This document shows, in pieces, positions 49,398-59,207 of a stretch of 64,000 nt of DNA; within the stretch, counting starts at the first letter, position 1; each line of letters begins with the position of its first letter. The notes under the pieces were generated by a model. The model saw only the letters and a list, made by a program, of their open reading frames with translations. It did not search any database and was not told where the DNA came from. Source of the stretch: Methylobacterium marchantiae (GTDB lineage: Bacteria; Pseudomonadota; Alphaproteobacteria; Rhizobiales; Beijerinckiaceae); the NCBI RefSeq assembly GCF_022179405.1, contig NZ_BPQT01000005.1, forward strand, positions 1-64,000, in the 5' to 3' direction. Made by a program: the position numbers and the translations under genes.

Positions 49398-50432
49398 ATG
49401 CCTCAAAGAGTGTGCATCTCGCTCGACGCCATGGGCGGCGATCACGGTCCGACGACCGTGGTGCCCGGCGCCGCCATAGCGCGTGAGCGCCATCCCGAGA
49501 TGACGTTCCTCATGTTCGGGGACGAGGCCATCCTCGGACCTCTCGTGGCGGCCGAGCCTCGCCTGACTGGCGCTGTCGAGATCCGGCACACCACGGTGTC
49601 CATCTCCATGGACGAGAAGCCGAGCCAGGCCGTTCGTTCCGGTCGCGGTAAATCCTCGATGTGGCGGGCGATCCAGGCTGTGAAGGACGGTGAGGCCGAT
49701 GCGGCCGTCTCGGCCGGCAATACCGGCGCGCTCATGGCGATGTCGAAAATCTGTCTGAAAACGCTTGCCGGCATCGAGCGTCCGGCGATCGCCTGTCTCT
49801 GGCCGACCGTACGCGGGGAAAGCGTCGTCCTCGATGTGGGAGCGACCATCGGCACCGACGCCGAGCATCTCGTTGAGATGGCCCTGATGGGTGCCGCCAT
49901 GGCCCGGATCGTCTTCGATCTCGACAAGCCGACGGTGGGCCTGCTCAATGTCGGCACCGAGGAGATGAAGGGCAACGAGGCGGTGAAGGAAGCCGCCCGC
50001 CGCCTGCGCGAGACGGAATTGCCGAACCTCGCCTATCACGGGTTCGTCGAGGGCAACGACCTTGGCAAGGGAACCGTCGACGTGGTGGTCACCGAAGGCT
50101 TCACCGGCAACATTGCCCTGAAGACCGCGGAGGGGACGGCCAAGCAGATCGGCAGCTATCTGCGCTCCGCCATGAGCCGAACCCTGTCGGCGAAGATCGG
50201 CTATTTCTTCGCCCGCCAGGCTTTCAAGGCACTGCGCGACAAGATGAACCCCAGCCGGGCCAATGGCGGCGTCTTTCTCGGTCTTGAGGGGATCGTCATC
50301 AAGAGCCACGGCTCGGAAGACGCCCATGGTTTTGCGGCCGCGGTCGACCTTGCGCATGACATGGCGCGGCACGACCTGATGCGGACCATTCGCGACATGC
50401 TCGAACTCACGCCCATGGCCGCCTCCGCATGA
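49398..50432 (+). CDS. plsX: phosphate acyltransferase
   Basis: This 344-residue peripheral membrane enzyme converts acyl-ACP to acyl-phosphate for phospholipid synthesis. It has [11 protein letters not shown] at the start, the [10 protein letters not shown] motif and the C-terminal [13 protein letters not shown] region. ATG 49398 is well placed. It precedes fabH by 27 bases, so the two lipid-synthesis genes are probably co-transcribed. Length is typical. Confidence 0.96.
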   Translation: MPQRVCISLDAMGGDHGPTTVVPGAAIARERHPEMTFLMFGDEAILGPLVAAEPRLTGAVEIRHTTVSISMDEKPSQAVRSGRGKSSMWRAIQAVKDGEADAAVSAGNTGALMAMSKICLKTLAGIERPAIACLWPTVRGESVVLDVGATIGTDAEHLVEMALMGAAMARIVFDLDKPTVGLLNVGTEEMKGNEAVKEAARRLRETELPNLAYHGFVEGNDLGKGTVDVVVTEGFTGNIALKTAEGTAKQIGSYLRSAMSRTLSAKIGYFFARQAFKALRDKMNPSRANGGVFLGLEGIVIKSHGSEDAHGFAAAVDLAHDMARHDLMRTIRDMLELTPMAASA

Positions 50433-50459
50433 GGTGGTCGATGCGGGATCGGATCTGAC

Positions 50460-51437
50460 ATGGCGGTGATACGCTCCGTAGTGGTCGGCACGGGCTCGGC
50501 CCTTCCGGCCCGCCTCGTGACCAATGACGAGTTGGCGAAGACTGTCGACACGTCCGACGAGTGGATCGTGCAGCGCACGGGCATCCGTCAGCGGCATCTC
50601 GCGGATGCCAGCGAGACCACCTCGACCCTGGGGATCAAGGCGGCGGCGGCTGCCCTGGAGGATGCCGGGCTCGGCCCCGACGACATCGATCTCGTCATCT
50701 GCGCCACGTCAACTCCGGACCACACCTTCCCGTCGGTCGCCACGCAGATCCAGGCGGGACTGGGAATCCGAGCGGGCTTCGCCTTCGACATCCAGGCGGT
50801 CTGCGCCGGCTTCGTCTACGGCGTCGCCACCGCCGACAAGTTCCTGACGACCGGAAGCGTTCGGCGCGCCCTCGTCGTCGGCGCCGAGACGTTCTCGCGC
50901 ATCCTCGACTGGAAGGACCGCACGACCTGCGTCCTGTTCGGCGACGGCGCCGGGGCGATCGTGCTGGAAGCCCAGGCAGGAGAGGGGACGAGCGAAGATC
51001 GCGGTGTCCTCACCAGTCATCTCCGTTCGGATGGGAAACACCGCGACAAGCTCTACGTCGATGGCGGGCCGGGCTCGACCGGGACGACCGGCCACCTGCG
51101 CATGGAAGGCAAGGACGTGTTTCGCTTCGCGGTAGGCTCGGTCACGGACGTCATTGCCGACGCGTTCGCAGCGACGGGGACGAGCGCGGACGACCTGACG
51201 TGGTTCGTGCCGCACCAGGCGAACCGTCGTATCATCGAGGCCTCCGCCGACAAGCTCGGCATCGATCGGAGCAAGGTCGTTCTCACCGTCGATCGGCACG
51301 GCAACACCTCCGCCGCATCCATCCCGCTCGCCCTGGACACGGCCCGCAAGGACGGACGCATCAAGCGCCGGGACCTCGTCATGATCGAGGCCATCGGCGG
51401 TGGCTTCACCTGGGGTGCGGCGTTGATCCGTTGGTGA
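50460..51437 (+). CDS. fabH: 3-oxoacyl-[acyl-carrier-protein] synthase III
   Basis: This 325-residue condensing enzyme starts fatty-acid synthesis by joining acetyl-CoA and malonyl-ACP. The catalytic triad is visible: C115 in [10 protein letters not shown], His in VPHQANRRI and Asn in [10 protein letters not shown]. It ends in the [13 protein letters not shown] signature. It sits directly after plsX and before ihfA in the conserved plsX-fabH-ihfA-merR order. Confidence 0.97.
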   Translation: MAVIRSVVVGTGSALPARLVTNDELAKTVDTSDEWIVQRTGIRQRHLADASETTSTLGIKAAAAALEDAGLGPDDIDLVICATSTPDHTFPSVATQIQAGLGIRAGFAFDIQAVCAGFVYGVATADKFLTTGSVRRALVVGAETFSRILDWKDRTTCVLFGDGAGAIVLEAQAGEGTSEDRGVLTSHLRSDGKHRDKLYVDGGPGSTGTTGHLRMEGKDVFRFAVGSVTDVIADAFAATGTSADDLTWFVPHQANRRIIEASADKLGIDRSKVVLTVDRHGNTSAASIPLALDTARKDGRIKRRDLVMIEAIGGGFTWGAALIRW

Positions 51438-51569
51438 GGCTCGAGACGCCGCCATCGGCGTATTGTCCAGGTTCGACCGCCGAGCCTGGTTGACCACGGA
51501 GCGAACGCAGATTAGCGTGTCCAATCATACAGATACGCTAGAAAATACGAATCGCTCGGGGATTGACGC

Positions 51570-51890
51570 ATGGCAGGGAAGACGGTCACACGCGCCGATC
51601 TGAGCGAGGCCGTCTACCAACAGGTCGGCCTGTCGCGGACCGAGTCGGCGGCTCTCGTCGAGACCGTATTGTCGGAAATCTGCACCTGCCTCGCCTCGGG
51701 TGAAACGGTGAAGCTCTCGTCGTTCGGTTCCTTCGTGGTTCGGGGCAAAGGCCGACGCGTCGGTCGCAACCCCAAGACCGGTGTCGAGGTGGCGATCGAG
51801 CCGCGCCAGGTCATGGTATTCAAGCCGTCCAACGTGCTGAAGGCTCGGATCAACGGCGTGAACGGCGTCGTCGAACAAGACGACGATTGA
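51570..51890 (+). CDS. ihfA: integration host factor alpha subunit
   Basis: This 106-residue DNA-bending protein has the HU/IHF fold with the beta-arm tip RNPKTG and the SSFGSFVVR core. It binds as a heterodimer with IhfB and bends DNA at promoters and recombination sites. It has 132 bases of upstream sequence with AT-rich promoter-like tracts, and ends 8 bases before the MerR gene. Confidence 0.96.
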   Translation: MAGKTVTRADLSEAVYQQVGLSRTESAALVETVLSEICTCLASGETVKLSSFGSFVVRGKGRRVGRNPKTGVEVAIEPRQVMVFKPSNVLKARINGVNGVVEQDDD

Positions 51891-51898
51891 GGCGATCC

Positions 51899-52483
51899 AT
51901 GTCGCTGGCAGCCAAGGTTCCGGTAGACAAGATTTCGGCCGACAAGGCCTCCGGCGGGAACAGTCCCTTCATGCGCGGCGTCCCAAGTCTGATGGATAGC
52001 CGCGACGCCGGCGAGAAGCGACCCGGCGCCTTCCGCACGATCAGCGAAGTAGCAGAGGAAATCGACGTGCCGCAGCACGTCCTTCGATTCTGGGAAACGA
52101 AGTTCGGCCAGATCAGGCCGGTGAAGCGAGCGGGCGGCCGACGCTATTACCGCCCGGAAGACGTCGATCTGATCAAGGGCGTCCGGCGCCTGCTCCACGA
52201 CCAGGGCTACACGATCAGGGGTGCGCAGCGGGTCCTGAAGGAGAAAGGAATCCGCTTCGTCCAGTCGGTGGGACGCGGCGAGGCCGAGCTGGCCGCCCCC
52301 ACCTTGCGAGACCTGGAAGCGGCAGAATCCGAGACCGACGACGAGGCGGTGTCCGATGCCGCCAGCGACGAGTTTCAGGATCCGGATCGACTGGCCTTAA
52401 GAGCTGTCCTGGATGATCTCTATGCGTGCCGCGACGCCCTGAGAGAAATGCGCAATCCGCCGGATATCGCTGCGGAATCCTGA
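51899..52483 (+). CDS. MerR-family transcriptional regulator
   Basis: This 194-residue regulator has a MerR DNA-binding domain (about 42-112: [11 protein letters not shown], then VLRFWETKF and [12 protein letters not shown]). An acidic C-terminal tail has no obvious metal-binding cysteines. It follows ihfA by 8 bases in an order conserved among alphaproteobacteria, so it may be co-transcribed. The effector and targets are unknown. Confidence 0.9.
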   Translation: MSLAAKVPVDKISADKASGGNSPFMRGVPSLMDSRDAGEKRPGAFRTISEVAEEIDVPQHVLRFWETKFGQIRPVKRAGGRRYYRPEDVDLIKGVRRLLHDQGYTIRGAQRVLKEKGIRFVQSVGRGEAELAAPTLRDLEAAESETDDEAVSDAASDEFQDPDRLALRAVLDDLYACRDALREMRNPPDIAAES

Positions 52484-52680
52484 CGCGTGGCGGAATGACG
52501 ACGTGATAGGGCGAAGGCTTTAATTCTGTTCAGGCGCGTTGAGTCCCGCGACGGTGTGGTTTCCAAGGAAACCCGCTGCCGCCCTCGACGGCAGGCTCTG
52601 CTCTTCCCACATGCAGCAGGCCGCGGCGGCCGCCAGCAAGTCAGCCCATAAGGTCGCCAGGCATCACCGGAGACCGCCCG

Positions 52681-53130
52681 ATGTACGCCGCCAAATCGAA
52701 CGCAATTCTCGCAGCCGGCCTGTTTCTCGGTCTCGCCGGCGTCCCGGCCATGGCTCAGGACACCGCGACCCGCACCGAAACCGCCGCGCCCGGAAAGAGC
52801 GTCCGCATTCTCATCGCCTCGAACCTGAAGGACGATTGCAAGCCGGGCGCCATGCCCGAGATCCGCATCAGCACGTCACCCAAAAACGGCTCGCTCATCA
52901 CGAAGACGGGTAGCGTCACCACTCCTTCGAGCCACAAGTGCCCGAACAAGAAGACCGCTGCGACGGGCGTATTCTACCAGAGCAAGGACGGCTTCACCGG
53001 CACCGACGAGGTCGTGGTCGAGGTGAAGAAGGCCGATGGAAAGACCACTACCCAGACGATCAACATCACCGTGGGCGGCTCGGCGACGAAGGGGGGCGAC
53101 GACACGAAGAAGGGCTCGACCGACCTGTGA
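52681..53130 (+). CDS. small secreted protein with Ig-like beta fold
   Basis: This 149-residue protein has a signal peptide cleaved near MAQD (about residue 24). The mature region has a beta-rich pattern (RILIASNLKDDCKPG, then PEIRISTSPKNGSLI and GFTGTDEVVVEVKKADGKTT). Two cysteines could form a disulfide, and the C-terminal tail is Lys/Gly/Asp-rich. The GFTGTDEVVVEV pattern resembles tandem-type Ig-like domains. It stands alone; no function is evident. Confidence 0.78.
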   Translation: MYAAKSNAILAAGLFLGLAGVPAMAQDTATRTETAAPGKSVRILIASNLKDDCKPGAMPEIRISTSPKNGSLITKTGSVTTPSSHKCPNKKTAATGVFYQSKDGFTGTDEVVVEVKKADGKTTTQTINITVGGSATKGGDDTKKGSTDL

Positions 53131-53223
53131 ACCGCATCTGAGATCGCTCCGACGCGACAGGCCCGGCGGTCCAGTTCCGATCCGCCGGGCAGCGTACTGT
53201 GGCATGCTTCCCACGCTCAATTG

Positions 53224-53246
53224 TTGTCGCGACCGCACTGCGACAA
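53224..53246 (+). promoter_or_regulatory. palindrome upstream of prkA
   Basis: TTGTCGC-N9-GCGACAA is a perfect 7+7 inverted repeat 68-90 bases upstream of the prkA ATG. It suits a dimeric regulator. No T-run follows. Confidence 0.45.
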
Positions 53247-53313
53247 AACTGGGCCTGTCAGTTGCATCCAAGGCGAGACAGGATGAAGCTACGTCAGTCG
53301 TGAAGGGATCGGG

Positions 53314-55266
53314 ATGCCAATGCCATCGACGAACGACCTGTTTCAGAGCTTTGCCCGTGGTTACGAGGCTCGCCGCGACACGGAGATGAGCCTCTCCGAA
53401 TTCCTCGAGGCCTGCCGCGACGAACCCTTGATGTACGCCACCGCGGCCGAGCGCATCCTGGACGCGATCGGCAAGCCTGAATTCGTCGACACCGCCAGGG
53501 ACGCTCGCCTCGGCCGGGTCTTCATGAACCGGACGATCCGGGTCTACCCCGCCTTCTCGGAATTCTACGGCATGGAGGAGACGATCGAGCGGATCGTCTC
53601 GTTCTTCCGCCACGCGGCGCAGGGGTTGGAAGAGCGCAAGCAGATCCTCTACCTACTCGGCCCGGTCGGCGGCGGAAAGTCCTCTCTGGCCGAGCGCCTC
53701 AAGGCTCTGATGGAGGTCCATCCCATCTACGTCCTGAAGGCCGGCAACGAGGTCTCGCCGGTATTCGAGAGTCCTCTCGGCCTGTTCGACCCGGAGGTGA
53801 TGGGCGAGGAGATCCAGGAACGCTACGGCATCCCGCGTCGCCGCCTCACCGGCCTGATGAGCCCCTGGGCCCTGAAGCGGCTCGACGAGTTCAACGGCGA
53901 CATCTCCCAGTTCAAGGTCATCAAGGTCCGGCCGTCGCGCCTGCGCCAGATCGGAATCGCCAAGACCGAGCCGGGCGACGAAAACAATCAGGACATCTCC
54001 TCCCTCGTCGGCAAGGTCGACATCCGCCGGCTCGAAACGCTGTCGCAGGCCGACCCGGATGCATACTCCTATTCGGGTGGCCTCAACCGGGCGAACCAGG
54101 GCGTTCTCGAATTCGTCGAGATGTTCAAGGCGCCGATCAAGATGCTGCACCCCCTGCTTACCGCGACGCAGGAGGGCAATTACGTCGGTACCGAGAATAT
54201 CGGCGCGATCCCGTTCACCGGCATCATTCTCGCCCACTCCAACGAATCCGAGTGGCAGACATTCAAGACCAACAAGAACAACGAAGCCTTCATCGACCGG
54301 ATCTACGTCATCAAGGTGCCGTACTGCCTTCGGGTGACGGAGGAGCAGCGGATTTACGAGAAGCTGGTCTCCGGTTCGGAACTGGCGGAAGCCGCCTGCG
54401 CCCCCGGCACGCTGGAGATGCTGGCACGGTTCTCCGTCCTGTCGCGCCTGCGCGAACACGCCAATTCCAACGCCTTCTCGAAGATGCGGGTCTATGATGG
54501 CGAGTCTCTGCGCGAGGTCGATCCTCGTGCCCGCTCGATGCAGGAGTACAAGGACTCCGCCGGCGTCGACGAAGGCATGGACGGCATATCGACCCGCTTC
54601 GCCTTCAAGGTGATGGCGGCGACATTCAATCACGACACCACGGAAGTCTCTGCCGATCCAGTGCACCTCATGTACGTACTGGAACAGGCCCTGCGCCGCG
54701 AACAGCTGCCGCCGGAGACGGAGAAGCGCTACATCGAGTTCATCAAGACCGAACTCGCGCCGCGCTACGCTGAATTCATCGGCCACGAGATCCAGAAAGC
54801 CTATCTCGAATCCTACCATGATTACGGACAGAACCTGTTCGATCGTTACATCGACTATGCCGATGCGTGGATCGAAGATCAGGACTTCAAGGATTCCGAG
54901 ACCGGTCAGCTCCTCAACCGCGAACTTCTGAACCAGGAGCTCACCAAGATCGAGAAGCCGGCCGGGATCGCCAACCCGAAGGATTTCCGCAACGAGGTGG
55001 TGAAGTTCGCCCTCCGCTCACGGGCCCAGCACGGCGGCCGCAACCCGTCTTGGACGTCCTACGAGAAGCTGCGCGAGGTGATCGAGCGGCGCATGTTCAG
55101 CCAGGTGGAGGAACTGCTGCCCGTCATCTCCTTTGGTTCCAAGAAGGACGGCGAGACCGAGAAGAAGCACGGTGAGTTCGTCGACCGTATGGTGGCGCGA
55201 GGCTACACCGAGCGGCAGGTTCGCCGTCTTGTGGAATGGTACATGAGGGTGAAGCAGGCAGGCTAG
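53314..55266 (+). CDS. prkA: PrkA/YeaG serine protein kinase with AAA-type domain
   Basis: This 650-residue protein has a PrkA AAA domain with Walker A GPVGGGKS at residues 116-123 and a C-terminal kinase-like domain ending VRRLVEWYMRVK. In enterics YeaG acts with YeaH in nitrogen-starvation and stationary-phase responses. It is the first gene of the triad prkA-yeaH-spoVR. The start ATG 53314 or 53320 follows AAGGG. Length matches the family. Confidence 0.95.
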   Translation: MPMPSTNDLFQSFARGYEARRDTEMSLSEFLEACRDEPLMYATAAERILDAIGKPEFVDTARDARLGRVFMNRTIRVYPAFSEFYGMEETIERIVSFFRHAAQGLEERKQILYLLGPVGGGKSSLAERLKALMEVHPIYVLKAGNEVSPVFESPLGLFDPEVMGEEIQERYGIPRRRLTGLMSPWALKRLDEFNGDISQFKVIKVRPSRLRQIGIAKTEPGDENNQDISSLVGKVDIRRLETLSQADPDAYSYSGGLNRANQGVLEFVEMFKAPIKMLHPLLTATQEGNYVGTENIGAIPFTGIILAHSNESEWQTFKTNKNNEAFIDRIYVIKVPYCLRVTEEQRIYEKLVSGSELAEAACAPGTLEMLARFSVLSRLREHANSNAFSKMRVYDGESLREVDPRARSMQEYKDSAGVDEGMDGISTRFAFKVMAATFNHDTTEVSADPVHLMYVLEQALRREQLPPETEKRYIEFIKTELAPRYAEFIGHEIQKAYLESYHDYGQNLFDRYIDYADAWIEDQDFKDSETGQLLNRELLNQELTKIEKPAGIANPKDFRNEVVKFALRSRAQHGGRNPSWTSYEKLREVIERRMFSQVEELLPVISFGSKKDGETEKKHGEFVDRMVARGYTERQVRRLVEWYMRVKQAG

Positions 55267-55377
55267 GACGGCCAGCATGTCCTACAGGGACGGGGATGGG
55301 ACGGCGGGCGTAACACGCTCCGCCGGCAACGGTCGCCGAACCTGCAGAGGTCTTGAAGGCGAGGGCGAAAACACCGG

Positions 55378-56679
55378 ATGCACATCGTCGACCGTCGGTT
55401 GAATCCAGGAGGCAAGAGCCTTCCGAACCGCCAGCGCTTTCTGCGCCGGGTCAAAGACATGGCTCAGCGCGCCGTGCGCGAATCCGCCCGAGAGAAAGAC
55501 ATCAAGGACCTCGGCAAGGACGGTCGGGTCACGGTGCCCGGAGACGGCGTTCGAGAACCCCGCTTCAGCCGCCAGTCCGGCACCGGACTTCACGATTACA
55601 TTCTCCCGGGCAACAAGACCTATGTTGAGGGCGACCGGATCGAGCGTCCGCCGAGCGGGGGCGGGGGAAAGGGCTCGGGGCAGGGTGGAGAAGGCTCGGA
55701 GAACAGCGAGGACGCCTTCCATTTCGTGCTGACGCGGGACGAGTTCCTCGAACTCTTTCTCGAAGACCTCGAATTGCCCGATCTCGCCAAGCGCCGGCTT
55801 TCGGTGGTGGAGACGGAAGGCCTACGCCGCGCCGGCTACACGGTGTCGGGCTCGCCAGCCAATCTCGCCCTTACGCGTACTCTGCGGAATTCCATGTCGC
55901 GCCGGATCGCGTTGAAGCGACCGAAGCCCGATGAGATCGCGGAACTCGAGACACGGATCGCCGATGCAAAAGGCACGGACCCGTTGCTCCCAGACATGAA
56001 GCTCGCCCTGGAGGCTCTGCGCGAGCGCACCCGGCGCATTCCCTATGTCGACCCGATCGATCTGCGTTACCGCCGCTTCGAGCCTTATCCACGCCCGATC
56101 GCGCAGGCCGTCATGTTCTGCCTCATGGATGTTTCGGGCTCGATGACCGAGCACATGAAAGATCTGGCCAAGCGTTTCTACATCCTGCTGCACATCTTCC
56201 TGACGCGGCGCTACCGACACGTAGAGATCGTCTTCATCCGCCATACCGATAAAGCCACGGAGGTGGACGAGGAGACGTTCTTTGGGTCCCGCGAGACCGG
56301 CGGCACGCTGGTCTCCTCGGCTCTGGTGGAGATGAAACGCGTCATCACCGAGCGCTACAATCCGAACGACTGGAACATCTACGCGGCGCAGGCCTCCGAC
56401 GGCGACAACGTATCGAGCGACGGCCCGACCTCGACGGAACTCCTGCGGGCGCATATCCTGCCCTCCTGCCAGCACTTCGCCTATCTCGAAGTCGGGGACG
56501 AGAACGGCCCCCGCGCCGGGTTCGTCGAGCACCGCACGACCCTGTGGCGCACCTATGAAGGCCTCGCCAAATCGGGAGGTGCCATCGCCATGCGTAAGGT
56601 CAACCACCGCCGCGATATCTATCCGGTGTTCCGCGAATTGTTCGGGCGCAAAAATGCCAGGGCCGAAGCGGAGGCTTGA
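55378..56679 (+). CDS. yeaH: YeaH/YhbH family protein (DUF444)
   Basis: This 433-residue DUF444 protein has a basic N terminus, a Gly/Ser-rich linker (about 85-100) and a von Willebrand A-like domain with a MIDAS-type motif (LMDVSGSMTEHM). It is the conserved partner of the PrkA kinase. It starts 111 bases after prkA and ends 96 bases before spoVR. A substrate or scaffolding role is assumed from the family. Confidence 0.94.
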   Translation: MHIVDRRLNPGGKSLPNRQRFLRRVKDMAQRAVRESAREKDIKDLGKDGRVTVPGDGVREPRFSRQSGTGLHDYILPGNKTYVEGDRIERPPSGGGGKGSGQGGEGSENSEDAFHFVLTRDEFLELFLEDLELPDLAKRRLSVVETEGLRRAGYTVSGSPANLALTRTLRNSMSRRIALKRPKPDEIAELETRIADAKGTDPLLPDMKLALEALRERTRRIPYVDPIDLRYRRFEPYPRPIAQAVMFCLMDVSGSMTEHMKDLAKRFYILLHIFLTRRYRHVEIVFIRHTDKATEVDEETFFGSRETGGTLVSSALVEMKRVITERYNPNDWNIYAAQASDGDNVSSDGPTSTELLRAHILPSCQHFAYLEVGDENGPRAGFVEHRTTLWRTYEGLAKSGGAIAMRKVNHRRDIYPVFRELFGRKNARAEAEA

Positions 56680-56775
56680 GGCAAGCGGGTTGCCCCAATC
56701 TCGAGACAGCTCTCGCGCCCCGACCATTCCGCCAGAGGCTAAGTCGCCGCGGACCGCTTGGAGAGAAGGACGATT

Positions 56776-58350
56776 ATGGTCACGAACCTTCATTTCCCAA
56801 CGGCCAAGACCGACTCGGGCGGCGTGACGCCGCTCTTCACGGGGAACGACTGGGATTTCGATACGGTTCGGCGCATCCACGATGCCTGCGAGAAGATCGC
56901 CGGCGAGGAACTCGGCCTTTCCTGGTACCCGAACCAGATCGAGATCATCACCGCCGAGCAGATGCTCGACGCCTATGCCTCGATCGGCATGCCGCTGTTT
57001 TACAAGCACTGGTCGTTCGGCAAGCATTTTGCCCAACACGAGGCCGGCTATCGCCGCGGCATGATGGGTCTCGCTTACGAGATCGTCATCAATTCCGATC
57101 CGTGCATCTCCTACATCATGGAGGAGAACACGGCGACGATGCAGACTCTGGTCATCGCGCATGCCGCTTTCGGTCACAACCACTTCTTCAAGAACAATTA
57201 CCTGTTCAAGCAATGGACAGATGCCGAAGGCATTCTCGATTACCTCGATTTCGCCAAGGGCTTCATCTCCCGCTGCGAGGAGCGCTATGGCCATCACGCG
57301 GTCGAACAGGTCCTCGATGCCGCCCATGCGCTGATGAGCCAGGGCGTCCATCGATACCCGCGCAAGAAGCGGCCCGATCTCGCCTCCGAGCAGCGCCGCG
57401 AACGTGAGCGGGCCGAGCATGGCGAGCAGATCTACAACGACCTCTGGCGCACGCTGCCGCAGAAGACTGCCGGTGCGCGGCCGGACGCCGCTCTGGAGCG
57501 GCGCAAGGCATTACTGGAACTGCCGCAGGAGAACCTGCTCTACTTCCTCGAAAAAGCGGCTCCCCGTCTCCGACCCTGGCAACGCGAGATCCTGCGGATC
57601 GTCCGCCTCGTGGCGCAGTATTTTTATCCCCAGCGCCAGACCAAGGTGATGAACGAGGGCTGCGCCACCTATTGCCACTACCGGATCATGAACTCCCTCT
57701 CCGAGAAGGGATTGATCGGTGAGGCGGCCTATCTCGAATTCCTGCAGTCCCACACCAACGTCATCCGCCAGCCGAACTACAACGAACGCGGCTATGGCGG
57801 GCACAACCCCTACGCCATCGGCTTTGCCATGATGCAGGACATCGCCCGCATCGTGGAACAACCCACGGAGGAGGATCGTCAGTGGTTCCCCGAGATCGCG
57901 GGCACCGGCGACGCGATGGCGACCCTGCGCGATATCTGGGCGAACTATCGGGACGAGAGCTTCATCGCGCAGTTCCTGTCGCCGAAGCTGATGCGCGAGA
58001 TGCGCCTGTTCCACGTGGTCGACGATCCCGATGAGGCGGATTTGCGGGTGGAGGCGATCCACGATGAGCGCGGCTACCGCAAGATGCGCCGCTCCTTCGC
58101 CCGCCAATACGACGTCGCCTGGCTCGATCCGGATATCGAGGTCGTCGATGTGGACCTCGAAGGCGATCGCCGGCTCATCGTGCATCACAAGGCGCTGAAC
58201 CGCATCACCCTGCAGGCCGACGATGCGCGGCGGGTGCTGCAGCATCTGGCCGATCTTTGGGGCTATGACGCCGTGCTGAAGGAGGTCGACCCGGCGACAG
58301 GTGCGACCCTGGCCGAACACAGCGCGACCGCGCGGCCGATCTTCTTCTGA
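56776..58350 (+). CDS. SpoVR family protein (YcgB-like)
   Basis: This 524-residue SpoVR protein contains the conserved blocks HWSFGKHF, YIMEENTATMQTLVIAHA and VMNEGCATYCHYRIMNSL. The role in non-sporulating bacteria is unclear, but linkage with prkA and yeaH is strong. ATG 56776 follows GAGAAGGACGATT. The alternative TTG 56758 is weak. It completes the triad. Confidence 0.94.
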   Translation: MVTNLHFPTAKTDSGGVTPLFTGNDWDFDTVRRIHDACEKIAGEELGLSWYPNQIEIITAEQMLDAYASIGMPLFYKHWSFGKHFAQHEAGYRRGMMGLAYEIVINSDPCISYIMEENTATMQTLVIAHAAFGHNHFFKNNYLFKQWTDAEGILDYLDFAKGFISRCEERYGHHAVEQVLDAAHALMSQGVHRYPRKKRPDLASEQRRERERAEHGEQIYNDLWRTLPQKTAGARPDAALERRKALLELPQENLLYFLEKAAPRLRPWQREILRIVRLVAQYFYPQRQTKVMNEGCATYCHYRIMNSLSEKGLIGEAAYLEFLQSHTNVIRQPNYNERGYGGHNPYAIGFAMMQDIARIVEQPTEEDRQWFPEIAGTGDAMATLRDIWANYRDESFIAQFLSPKLMREMRLFHVVDDPDEADLRVEAIHDERGYRKMRRSFARQYDVAWLDPDIEVVDVDLEGDRRLIVHHKALNRITLQADDARRVLQHLADLWGYDAVLKEVDPATGATLAEHSATARPIFF

Positions 58351-58462
58351 GGCGCTGAGCGAACCGGAGAAAGCGCCGATCCATCATATTTGATGGATTG
58401 CACAGGTGATTCCTTGGTAGGCCGCCACCCATTCTCACGACTTCGAGGGCAACGGGGTCGCG

Positions 58463-58720
58463 ATGTTAGAGCGTCGGATTGATGAACGGCGGCGTAAGGA
58501 TGAGGCCGGTCTCATCGCCATCGACGAGCACACGACGATTCCGTGCATCGTCTACGACATCTCGACGTCCGGGGTTCGGCTCACCCTCCCGGAAACGGCT
58601 TTGGTTCCTGACACCTTCATCCTGCACTCGGCCTGCATGGAGGGCATGGAAGTCTGCCGCGTGGTCTGGCGTGGGGAAGAGACTATCGGCGCTACGTTCG
58701 GTACGCCGGCCCTGACCTGA
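58463..58720 (+). CDS. PilZ-domain protein
   Basis: This 85-residue protein is essentially a single PilZ domain. The N-terminal arginine cluster ERRIDERRR and the later DISTSGVRL match the RxxxR and (D/N)xSxxG signatures that bind cyclic di-GMP. Such proteins regulate motility, polysaccharide or pili. No partner gene is adjacent. Confidence 0.88.
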   Translation: MLERRIDERRRKDEAGLIAIDEHTTIPCIVYDISTSGVRLTLPETALVPDTFILHSACMEGMEVCRVVWRGEETIGATFGTPALT

Positions 58721-58851
58721 CGCTCGTCCGAAGCCACGTTCCCGCAGACATCGACTATCCCGAAAGCCGGGTCTCGGCGCTAGGGGCCGGTACTCCGATC
58801 GGGGCTTCTCGACGTCGACGAGCAAAGCAACCCGCCGTCACGGCAGAAACG

Positions 58852-58880
58852 AAAAAGGCCGGGGACAGCGCACCCCGGCC
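58852..58880 (-). terminator. intrinsic terminator after tRNA-Pro
   Basis: GGCCGGGG and CCCCGGCC pair perfectly over 8 bases around an 8-base loop. On the minus strand they are followed by TTTTT. It lies about 58 bases beyond the tRNA 3' end. Confidence 0.85.
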
Positions 58881-58938
58881 TCAGACGTCAGGGCAGGGAA
58901 AGTCAGCCGTTTGGCTGACGTCGCTGCGTTTTTGTTGG

Positions 58939-59012
58939 TCGGAGTAGCAGGACTTGAACCTGCGACCCCCTGTCCCCCAGACAGGTGCGCTACCGGGCTG
59001 CGCTATACTCCG
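58939..59012 (-). tRNA. tRNA-Pro (anticodon GGG)
   Basis: The minus strand folds as a tRNA. The acceptor stem CGGAGTA/TACTCCG has the C1-G72 pair typical of proline tRNAs and an A discriminator at 58939. The D arm is GCGC/GCGC, and the anticodon stem CCTGT/ACAGG holds loop CTGGGGG (anticodon GGG). The T arm is GCAGG/CCTGC with TTCAAGT. CCA is not encoded. Confidence 0.97.
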
Positions 59013-59168
59013 TCAAGAACTGCCCCGATGATGTCGGATCGCGTAGATTACCACTCGGTTCCCGGTCCTTGGACCAGGGCGCTGACCGGGTCGCGCTACG
59101 CTCCGACGCCCCGTGAAGGGCTGAGGGGTCTTAGCTTCACGGTCCCCCGCGCGCAACCCCTTTTCAAC

Positions 59169-59200
59169 GGCTCCGGCACGCCGCTTCGTGTGCCGGAGCC
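59169..59200 (-). terminator. hairpin after the RND permease gene
   Basis: GGCTCCGGCAC and GTGCCGGAGCC form an 11-base-pair stem with a 10-base loop just beyond the permease stop at 59208. No T-run follows on the minus strand, so it may be a 3' stabiliser or a weak terminator. Confidence 0.55.
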
Positions 59201-59207
59201 GGTCTCG

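Noticed and set aside
52484-52680. Possible tRNA downstream of the MerR gene
   Set aside because: A GGTTTCC-AA-GGAAACC hairpin is present, but no acceptor stem or T arm can be formed.
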